Shown here one piece after another: positions 58,076 through 64,000 of a stretch of 64,000 nucleotides of DNA. The position numbers and the translations under genes are program-made. Source of the stretch: Prevotella sp. UBA1104 (GTDB lineage: Bacteria > Bacteroidota > Bacteroidia > Bacteroidales > Bacteroidaceae); NCBI GenBank assembly GCA_002314055.1, contig DCBP01000096.1, positions 23,455 to 87,454 of the forward strand, written 5' to 3'. Position 1 is the stretch's first letter. Each line of letters opens with the position of its first letter. Under the pieces are notes generated by a model. The model did not search any database. It was not told where the DNA came from and worked only from the letters and a program-made list of their open reading frames with translations.

Positions 58076-61000
58076 TTAGAAAGGTCTGTCGTCCGGCTCA
58101 TCCGCCGACGAAAGAAGACTGATGCCAAAGGCAGAAGCCAGGCTCTCATAATCAAAGCAATAAGCACGTTGCGCCATTGTCAGTTTGGGAGCCGATCCAC
58201 CCGGACCCAATTTTGAAATGTCGTATTGCAGAACACCCTTCTTATAGACATCAAATCGAACCACCTTTTCCCCCAGGTAAGCCCGACTGTTCTGAAGATA
58301 ATACTTCAGGGCATCAACCGGCAGCACCTTCTCGTTAGCCATGCGCCCCTCCTTACGGTAGAGATTAAAGATACGCGTTTTCTGCAGAAAGAGAACCGGG
58401 TGTTCCGATTGCCAAAACGCATCAATTATGTCCGACTTGAATTTTCCGCAATATTGGATTTTGTAGTCGCCACCCTCAATAAGTTCGCCATCCGAAACCA
58501 GATACTGCACTATATTCCAGAAGTTGCCGAGTTCGCCATTTGTCTTGCACTCCGCATTTTGTTTCTTTATGCCCTCCACGGTAACATCCAACATCTTTTT
58601 ATATGGAAGAGTAGGGATGCAGTCCTGCAACACTTTAAGCGCCGCCAGAGGCACACACCAGTTGTTCATGATACGGTCTTCCCCTTTTTCCTTTCCTAAT
58701 TTATTCGCCACATCATCCTGTGCATCATGAAACGCCGTGGCCCATGCCTGTTCAAAGCGTTTCCGCTGCTTCTGGATTTCCAGCGTGATATGCGTCAGTC
58801 CCGGAGACCGCATTTCAAGAAGTTTCTTGTAGTTCAGTTTCTCCTCATTCGAAAACTCCGACTTCGGGAACTGCAGGAAGATAAGACGAGAGAACAGCGC
58901 AATGTCCGCCGTCGGCATCTCCTGGCCAGAAAGGATGATGCCCGAATCCACCGCCGTAGTCTCCTTCTTCTTGTCAAGATCCATATTCATGCGAGTGCGC
59001 CCCGTGCCGTCCCACAGACCCTTCAGAAACTCGATAATCTTCACATCCAAGTCGTTCTTGTACTCATCAATATGCACAAGAGCGTTCGCCGACTGCGCCA
59101 CCGTGTCATTAAGCGCCGAGGGCGTAGAGTTCTGAATGTTCGGAGCCGTGTAGCAAATGGTAAAAAGAGAAAGCAGCGTGTGCCCCAATTCCGACTTGCC
59201 GCTGCCCTTAGGACCGAAAAGGTTGAGAATCGGGAACCAGTGGTTAGCCGACGAAGAAGTTACCACGTCGCGGAAGAGCGTGGCAAGATAAAAACAGAAT
59301 CCGATGCGTCCGTTGTCGCCATACACTTTGAACAGTTGTTCAGTGAACTCCTGAATCGAGATAGAAGAAAGGTTAAGATGCACAAACTGCTTTTCAAAAT
59401 TAAAGAGTTTCGGGTCCGAGCGGTAAATCTGCGAACTCGCCGGTAGATAGAAGTTCCCCTTGTCCTTCAACCTGACAATACCGAACTCATCCGTTTCAAT
59501 AAACTTAGTCCCGTCAAAAATACCGTTTCCGAAGGCAAAGAACCCTTGGCGCTGCCATCCCATCTGCGTGATTTCCGTAGCCGTTTCCGTCTTCTCGTAA
59601 AGATACGATTTCAGTTTGGTCAGTTCCTTTTCAGTGCCTTTCCAGATAAAGTTGCCAAGCCCCTCAATCCTCTGCTTGAACTTCGCAAGAGCGATAAGAT
59701 CCTCCTGCTTCAGTTCCAAAATCTCCTCATTTTCCATTTCGTTTTTGATTTTATAAAGTCGTTTCGGGTTAATGTTGTCCTTAATGTGAAACAAAGGTTT
59801 CATAGTAAAATTCGACCACTCGTAGACGCTGCCCTTCTCCGTGATCGACATGTAACAGCCGTGAGAAATATAAAAGCCATACTTCCTGTTAAGGTCAGAC
59901 TCGTTCTTCTCCTTCGATTTCTTGTCCTCCTCCTCACGGCGCTTCTTCTCGTTCTTAATCGCCTGGCTCCAAATCGTGCGCCCGGAATAAAACTTCGATA
60001 GTTTCGCAATATACATAGAAATACCCGTCTCGTCATCAATAAGCGAAAGAAGATAAGCAATCTCGCGTATTGTCTGACGCTGCTCCTCAGTCGTGTTGTT
60101 AAGAGGAAAAAGTTTTTCAGCAAGCCAAAGAATAAAGTCCTGCTCCTCGATGCTGTTGAAAATATTTATGCTTGTGAAAAACGAATCCGGATCCTGCTTG
60201 CGGTTTTCTTCCGTGTCCGGAATCTCCTTGATAGAAACCGAAAGCCCACACTCCATGGCGAGTTTCCCTGCCTTCATCACCACCTCTATGCCGTGCCCGA
60301 ACCTTTCCCCCTGCTTGGGAATGTCAGCATCCGGCAAGAAACACACCTTACTCGCCGCACGCTTGATGATGCTAAAATGATTTTCGTTCCAAGAAGAGCC
60401 GAGCGCAGCCACCGTGTTAAGCACCCCGATAGACTGGAGCCTCATGCAGTCCGGAGCCCCCTCGACAAGAAACATCTTCTCCTGCTTGCACGCCGTTCGC
60501 CAAGCGTCGCGGATGCCGAAAAGCACCGTAGATTTATGGAAGATAACAGACTCCGCACTGTTCAGATACTTCGGTTGCGAATCATCCATACACCGGGCGG
60601 TAAAACCAATGACGTGCCCGAAGCGGTCCTCAATCGGAATAACGACCCTGTTCTGGTAAAAATCATAGCCCTTCCTGTTGAACAGCCCCAACTCATCAAG
60701 GAAATCCTTCTTCACCTTGACCTTGCCGAGCGCATGCCCATCGTCAGGCGCAAACCCGATGCCCTTCATCGTGCAGTACTCCTCTCCCCACCGATGAAAA
60801 GCGTAACACTGCGCCTCCTTGGAGAGAAGAAACTGCTGACGGTAGAAGTCCGCCACCTGCCTGTTAGCAATCCACAACGCCTCACGCTGTAATCGTTCCT
60901 TCTTGTCGTCAGCGTTCTCCTGCTGCTCCTCGACCTCGATATTAGCCACCCTTGCGAGATGCTTCACCGCCTCGACAAACGTCATGTTCTCGTGCTCCAT

Positions 61001-61213
61001 GAGAAAGGAAATGACATCACCTCCCTTGCCGCATCCGAAACACTTGAAAGTGCCGGTCTGTGGGAAGACATAAAAAGAAGGTGTCTTCTCCTGGTGGAAG
61101 GGACAGCACCCGACGAACCTTGTTCCGCTCTTTCTTAGCGACACATATTGCCCGATGATGTCCTTGATGTCAATCCTGTCAAGTATGTTGTCAATAATTT
61201 CTTGTCTTATCAT
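58076..61213 (-). CDS. DnaG-type primase fused to a helicase
   Basis: A 1045-aa replication protein. Residues 1-70 carry a CHC2 zinc finger (Cys37, His40, Cys58, Cys61 in CCPFHQEKT and FKCFGCGKGG). A Toprim region follows at about 250-330 (KMFLVEGAPDC, VCFLPDADIPK). The C-terminal half has a P-loop ATPase (FGPKGSGKSELG, about residue 670) with ANALVHIDEYKND as Walker B and GIILSGQEMP after it. It should prime and unwind phage DNA. The protein exceeds 1000 residues because both activities are joined. Confidence 0.9.
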   Translation of the reverse strand: MIRQEIIDNILDRIDIKDIIGQYVSLRKSGTRFVGCCPFHQEKTPSFYVFPQTGTFKCFGCGKGGDVISFLMEHENMTFVEAVKHLARVANIEVEEQQENADDKKERLQREALWIANRQVADFYRQQFLLSKEAQCYAFHRWGEEYCTMKGIGFAPDDGHALGKVKVKKDFLDELGLFNRKGYDFYQNRVVIPIEDRFGHVIGFTARCMDDSQPKYLNSAESVIFHKSTVLFGIRDAWRTACKQEKMFLVEGAPDCMRLQSIGVLNTVAALGSSWNENHFSIIKRAASKVCFLPDADIPKQGERFGHGIEVVMKAGKLAMECGLSVSIKEIPDTEENRKQDPDSFFTSINIFNSIEEQDFILWLAEKLFPLNNTTEEQRQTIREIAYLLSLIDDETGISMYIAKLSKFYSGRTIWSQAIKNEKKRREEEDKKSKEKNESDLNRKYGFYISHGCYMSITEKGSVYEWSNFTMKPLFHIKDNINPKRLYKIKNEMENEEILELKQEDLIALAKFKQRIEGLGNFIWKGTEKELTKLKSYLYEKTETATEITQMGWQRQGFFAFGNGIFDGTKFIETDEFGIVRLKDKGNFYLPASSQIYRSDPKLFNFEKQFVHLNLSSISIQEFTEQLFKVYGDNGRIGFCFYLATLFRDVVTSSSANHWFPILNLFGPKGSGKSELGHTLLSLFTICYTAPNIQNSTPSALNDTVAQSANALVHIDEYKNDLDVKIIEFLKGLWDGTGRTRMNMDLDKKKETTAVDSGIILSGQEMPTADIALFSRLIFLQFPKSEFSNEEKLNYKKLLEMRSPGLTHITLEIQKQRKRFEQAWATAFHDAQDDVANKLGKEKGEDRIMNNWCVPLAALKVLQDCIPTLPYKKMLDVTVEGIKKQNAECKTNGELGNFWNIVQYLVSDGELIEGGDYKIQYCGKFKSDIIDAFWQSEHPVLFLQKTRIFNLYRKEGRMANEKVLPVDALKYYLQNSRAYLGEKVVRFDVYKKGVLQYDISKLGPGGSAPKLTMAQRAYCFDYESLASAFGISLLSSADEPDDRPF

Positions 61214-61297
61214 AATAAAGGTATTAAAATGCCCTGTTCCCGGAGCTTCACAGTGGCGGGGACAGGGGCTTATTATTTAGAGTTATTATAGATGTTT

Positions 61298-61558
61298 CTA
61301 CTTAGAGCGAAGATTGCTTATGTATTCGCTCTTCAATACATACCAGAGTCTTCCTTCCTTATGAGCCGGAATAAGCCCTTTAAGAATTCTCTTTCTCACT
61401 CCCTGCGCCGAGATGCCAAGCATCTGCGCCAGAGTTTCAACAGTCCAGACCTGCTCTTCCGAATCGATTACAATCTGTTTCATGTCGTCAATCGAAATGA
61501 GTTGGGATTTTTTTCTTCCATTCTTTTGCATAATTGATATTTGATTTGTTGTATTCAT
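61298..61558 (-). CDS. Small HTH protein, possible excisionase
   Basis: An 86-aa protein with a MerR/HTH_17-type fold: VWTVETLAQMLGISAQGVRK followed by GLIPAHKEGRLWYVLKSEYI. Such proteins in mobile elements are often excisionases or early regulators. The start at 61558 overlaps the previous gene by 71 bp; a Met at 61483 would avoid overlap and keep the whole HTH. The Met choice is uncertain. Confidence 0.7.
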   Translation of the reverse strand: MNTTNQISIMQKNGRKKSQLISIDDMKQIVIDSEEQVWTVETLAQMLGISAQGVRKRILKGLIPAHKEGRLWYVLKSEYISNLRSK

Positions 61559-61772
61559 AATTGTCTCTAGACTCACTGACAAGAACAGCGGCGCTGTCGT
61601 TGTAAACATAACTCATGTGAACATAAATGTTCTTCTGCCTCCCTCTTGTGTTGTTGTATCTAGTAACAAGAGTCCGTAGGCTCGGCACAAGGTTAAAGTC
61701 AATTTCCCCGACTTTCACTTGATCCACTTCAATGCTGGAAATCCATTCTGTCATTTTTTCGATTTGTTGCAT
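61488..61772 (-). CDS. Small phage early protein of unknown function
   Basis: A 94-aa protein (EVDQVKVGEIDFNLVPSLRT, QKNIYVHMSYVYNDSAAVL) with a plausible alpha/beta pattern. It is the first leftward gene inside attR. No family recognised. Confidence 0.5.
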   Translation of the reverse strand: MQQIEKMTEWISSIEVDQVKVGEIDFNLVPSLRTLVTRYNNTRGRQKNIYVHMSYVYNDSAAVLVSESRDNYEYNKSNINYAKEWKKKIPTHFD

Positions 61773-62294
61773 GATAAATTTGTTTTTAGGTTAGTTAATA
61801 GGTTTTCATGTAGCGAAAGTCGGATAAGGTTCGACGAAAATATAAGTAAAATAAATCATCATAAACTATGTCATGTGGTGATTTTTTCGTACCTTTGCAT
61901 TGTTATTTAGAGTTGTTTTTTTATATTATCGATTTAACTACCGAATTAAGCTTTTTAACCATAAATTATTAAAACACGTCGGCAAAAGTATGGCAAAATG
62001 AAAAGAAAACTTCAGAAAGTTTAAATAAATCTTATGAACAAACAAACTCTTTAACAATTCATAACAGTATCACAAAGTACAGAAAAGTATGCTGCGGTGC
62101 TGAGAGTGGTCTTTTAAATAATAGGAATACTTGAATTTTATGAATCTCTGATATGGGAGAAGTAAAATAGTCGCAAAAGTAAATTTGTTACACTTTTGTT
62201 ACACTCGTGTTTTAATTAAAAAAATGATTTTTTGAGACTAAGATAAACTGCTGAGAGCTAAGACTTTATACAAAAGGTGTAAAGGATTGGATAT
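61773..62294. other. Right-end non-coding region of the prophage
   Basis: No credible gene in 522 bp. It contains a + strand TACCTTTG -7 box at 61890-61897 without a good -33, a stretch GTACAGAAAAGTA echoing the left end, and two integrase-type repeats (next entry). Confidence 0.5.
62185..62204 (+). promoter_or_regulatory. Two TTGTTACAC repeats near attR
   Basis: Copies at 62185-62193 and 62196-62204, same orientation as the three near attL. Probable arm-type integrase binding sites. Confidence 0.55.
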
Positions 62295-62313
62295 AATCCC
62301 AGCGGAGTCACAA
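62295..62313. repeat. attR: right prophage attachment site
   Basis: Exact copy of the 19-bp attL sequence. Only the last 16 nt of a tRNA are present, so it is not a tRNA gene. It carries the pre-integration 3' end of tRNA-Arg. Confidence 0.93.
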
Positions 62314-62330
62314 ATTAATTAAGTTTCAAG

Positions 62331-62365
62331 AAGAGGTGTTTACGCAAGTAAGTACCTCTTTTTCT
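62331..62365 (+). terminator. Terminator beyond attR
   Basis: AAGAGGT/ACCTCTT stem with inner TTAC-GCAA-GTAA and a T run (62360-62365). Before this prophage arrived it would have ended the tRNA-Arg transcript. Confidence 0.75.
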
Positions 62366-62482
62366 GTTTATTACGTGTATATCAGGCATTTATGCCATTC
62401 GTCAATTAAGGGTCAAACATATTGCTTAACGTCGGAGCTGAATCGGCAAATTGGACAGAATTGGACAGAATGCGACAAAAAG

Positions 62483-62526
62483 GTGTTACACATGGTGTTA
62501 CACGCTCACTTGAAAGGGTGTTACAC
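62483..62526 (+). repeat. Three GTGTTACAC repeats of a second, decayed element
   Basis: Copies at 62483, 62495 and 62518, parallel in number and orientation to the TTGTTACAC trio ahead of the prophage integrase. Here no integrase follows. The stretch 62366-62630 has no other gene. Confidence 0.6.
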
Positions 62527-62630
62527 GTCCTCCAAATTTAGCTTTAATGTCTGTGTTTCTGAAAAAATGGCTTTATAGGAGCTGATTTTTTGTAAGAGGA
62601 ACGACAAAAGCCTTCATATCCTTTTGTTAA

Positions 62631-62882
62631 GAAAAAAGGAAAGTAACAGAGGCGGTTGGCAACAGTGTATTTGAATATGACGAGAGCAAAAAGCCAATTG
62701 TATTAGGGCGCGATAGTGACAAAAATCGTGAACTGATTAATAATGATATAAAATTACAGTCATTACTATCCTTTGTAGCGATGCTGGGCAATATTAATAT
62801 TGATGAATTGTTAGATATAAAAAAATACGGCAAGTCAAGCGTAACAATTTTTGATATATTGGAAAAGATAAGTAAAAAATAG
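62631..62882 (+). pseudogene. 3' fragment of an unrecognised gene
   Basis: An open frame without start codon encodes about 83 residues (GNSVFEYDESKKPIVLGRDS, INIDELLDIKKYGKSSVTIF) and ends at 62880-62882, followed by a good terminator. It has coherent coding character, so it is probably the tail of a gene whose front was deleted with the second element's integrase. Confidence 0.55.
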
Positions 62883-62924
62883 CGAAGTTTACGACATGTT
62901 CGAAAGGGCGATTTAGTTAAATTG

Positions 62925-62954
62925 AGGGATGTTCTGTGTGGAGCATCCCTTTTT
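62925..62954 (+). terminator. Terminator after the gene fragment
   Basis: AGGGATG/CATCCCT stem with a T run at 62950-62954. Confidence 0.75.
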
Positions 62955-62978
62955 ACATATACACCTCCATGCCATTCA
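62953..62978 (-). pseudogene. Last 26 bp of the 76-aa phage gene, copy outside the prophage
   Basis: Reverse-strand reading gives NGMEVYM and stop, against NGVEVYM and stop at 43799. Only the 3' end is present. Confidence 0.6.
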
Positions 62979-63015
62979 GAGTGGATATTGTAGTGTTGAC
63001 TCTCCTTTCTTATGC

Positions 63016-63377
63016 TTATTCAATATCAAATCCCATATCACGCACCATTTGCTTAACCACATTCACTCTGACAGTAGAATCTTCCTCCTTGTCGTAGATA
63101 AGGAGGAAAAAACATGACCATTCTGAATGTCGGTTAGCACATTGAACGTGATAATTCTTGCTCCACCAGACTTTCCTTTCCCCTTAGATCCTATAGCCAT
63201 ACGGATTTTGCGTATGTTCTTGGCGATTTCAACACCTTGCAGTGGGTTTTCCTTTATGCTATCCAAGAAATTCTTATAGTCTTTTTTGAAACTTGGATAT
63301 TTCTTTGCAAAGCGTTTCGCCTGTCGTGCGAAATCATCAGAAACGGAAATTTCAATATTATTATCTTTACAACTCAT
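63016..63377 (-). pseudogene. RelE/ParE-like toxin, frameshifted near the C-terminus
   Basis: From the Met at 63377 the protein reads NNIEISVSDDFARQAKRFAK, RKIRMAIGSKGKGKSGGARI and ITFNVLTDIQNGHVF, a RelE-superfamily toxin. At a run of six T (reverse strand, about 63107-63112) the frame shifts and ends at 63063. One extra T would restore FLLIYDKEEDSTVRVNVVKQ and a stop at 63016. The gene is either inactive or uses slippage. It overlaps the antitoxin by 11 bp. Confidence 0.75.
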
Positions 63378-63618
63378 CGAGCAAACTGTCTGCGGATTGG
63401 AGTACACGCTTACCAGCAATGGCCTCCTTCACTTCGGTCAATGCGTTTTTAAGCTCTTTCATCAAGTCACGAGGGGCATCAATAGTATCTTTGCTGTCTT
63501 CTGGAAATATACGGAAACTACCGGCACGCGATTTAAGGACAACGTGCTCGCCCGATTTCGCCAAATTCAGATACTTGGTCTGATTGGTGCGGAAGTCTCT
63601 TGTGCTAACTACTACCAT
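63367..63618 (-). CDS. Phd/YefM-like antitoxin
   Basis: An 83-aa protein starting MVVVSTRDFRTNQTKYLNLA with LKSRAGSFRIFPEDSK, the N-terminal fold of prevent-host-death antitoxins, which bind their own promoter. The C-terminal helix (MKELKNALTEVKEAIAGKRV) should wrap the toxin. The Met at 63618 is chosen over upstream codons that overlap the promoter. Confidence 0.82.
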   Translation of the reverse strand: MVVVSTRDFRTNQTKYLNLAKSGEHVVLKSRAGSFRIFPEDSKDTIDAPRDLMKELKNALTEVKEAIAGKRVLQSADSLLDEL

Positions 63619-63645
63619 AATAATTGAATTTAATTGGTTGTGGTG

Positions 63646-63653
63646 CAAAGATA
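63646..63653 (-). promoter_or_regulatory. -7 box of the toxin-antitoxin operon
   Basis: Reverse-strand TATCTTTG, 27 bp ahead of the antitoxin start. The upstream sequence repeats GGTTGCCAAAAT/GGCTACCAAAAT, possible operator copies. Confidence 0.5.
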
Positions 63654-63714
63654 CATATTATTTTTGAAATTATCTTTGAAATGGCTACCAAAATAAATAA
63701 AATGGTTGCCAAAA

Positions 63715-63905
63715 TTATAAAAATACTTGTAAACCATCTACCTCAAAGATGCACACATCGCGAAGCTGCCGGATTTGATTAGAGTCCAGCAGCTTCATTC
63801 GTCTTGTGCCTTTGTAGAAGTCGTATTTTAGTGAGATGCAACGGCGCCAGAACTGGATTTCACCGCTGCGCGTCCAAAGACGGATGTCGACGGGTTAGGG
63901 GGAGA
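63715..63905 (-). pseudogene. Broken copy of the 76-aa phage gene
   Basis: About 90% identical to 43805-43985, covering all but the first codons and ending FEVDGLQVFL. The Glu codon of PEPVDIR has become a stop (TAA) and the original start region is replaced by sequence resembling 46799-46818. It is a remnant of a related phage. Confidence 0.75.
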
Positions 63906-63926
63906 GGTCTACAAAATAACTTTCAA

Positions 63927-63958
63927 TTTGGAAAAAATCAGAAAAATATTTACCTTTG
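63927..63958 (+). promoter_or_regulatory. Promoter pointing out of the window
   Basis: TTTG (63927-63930), 20-nt spacer, TACCTTTG (63951-63958). Full consensus. The gene it drives lies beyond 64000. Confidence 0.75.
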
Positions 63959-64000
63959 TAGAAAATTTAAATCATATAAAACAATACTCTGTTAATTCTA

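Larger units (their letters stand above)
19203..62313. mobile_element. Integrated tailed-phage prophage (43.1 kb)
   Basis: Bounded by a 19-bp direct repeat at the 3' end of tRNA-Arg, with a tyrosine integrase at the left end. It holds a full set of morphogenesis genes: prohead protease, capsid, terminase, portal, tape measure, holin and endolysin. The long tape measure (1364 aa) implies a long tail. No sheath or Mu-type transposase was seen, so a siphovirus-like particle is likely. The head, packaging, tail and lysis genes look intact. A defence cargo island sits between terminase and portal. No CI-type repressor was recognised. Confidence 0.92.

Noticed and set aside
62295..62313. Second tRNA-Arg at attR
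   Set aside because: Only the last 16 nt of a tRNA are present; it is the attachment repeat.
62336..62578. 80-codon ORF after attR
   Set aside because: Covers the terminator and the GTTACAC repeats and has no coding character.

Overview
The window comes from a Bacteroidota genome, most likely Prevotellaceae. Three observations point there. Promoters follow the Bacteroidota pattern TTTG-N19/20-TAnnTTTG. The partial Rho factor at the left edge has the long charged N-terminal insert typical of the phylum. Host genes such as the GH13_8-like GlgB, the YhcH cupin, the DUF1537/PdxA2 pair and the C69 dipeptidase match common Bacteroidales neighbourhoods.

Layout: (1) 1-19.2 kb is host chromosome. 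It carries rho, an Uup-like ABC-F ATPase, engB, a ClC transporter with CBS domains, a YrdC/Sua5 protein, a membrane protein, glgB, a YhcH protein, a MORN-repeat protein, a probable acid-sugar catabolic operon (kinase, PdxA2, Na+ symporter, DapA-family lyase/aldolase), a small outer-membrane barrel, nadC, a dipeptidase and tRNA-Arg(ACG). (2) 19.2-62.3 kb is a 43.1-kb tailed-phage prophage integrated in the 3' end of the tRNA, bounded by an exact 19-bp direct repeat (19203-19221 and 62295-62313). The integrase sits at the left end on the + strand. Nearly everything else is one long leftward programme: replication (DnaG-type primase fused to a helicase), ClpP-type prohead protease with scaffold, capsid, terminase, portal, tail, holin, endolysin, spanin-like lipoprotein, tape measure and a final tail protein. 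(3) A rightward cargo island at 37.9-43.8 kb interrupts this programme between terminase and portal. It holds an HpaII-type restriction-modification system with a small HTH regulator and a Vsr repair nuclease, an ApeA-like HEPN abortive-infection gene and several small unknown genes; a PD-(D/E)XK nuclease diverges from it. (4) 62.3-64 kb holds remnants of a second element with the same architecture (att, terminator, three gTTACAC repeats), a toxin-antitoxin pair with a frameshifted toxin, and a broken copy of a gene found inside the prophage.

The most unusual item is a 1-kb protein-free segment (about 27421-28412) between the lysis genes and the tape-measure gene. It folds on paper into an elaborate multi-junction RNA with several helices of 9-15 bp. 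Every wobble opposition found in these helices is G.T on the + strand, opposite to the surrounding operon, and a terminator-like hairpin closes the segment. I consider it a candidate large ornate phage RNA of the general GOLLD/ROOL kind, either a divergent member or a new class.

The prophage also carries several families of short dispersed repeats at gene junctions: purine-rich tracts with hairpins whose stems covary between copies, C-rich hairpins, Pro-Thr linker repeats and G-rich tracts. Some copies are read in frame inside the portal, a tail gene and the spanin-like gene. No CI-like repressor was recognised.
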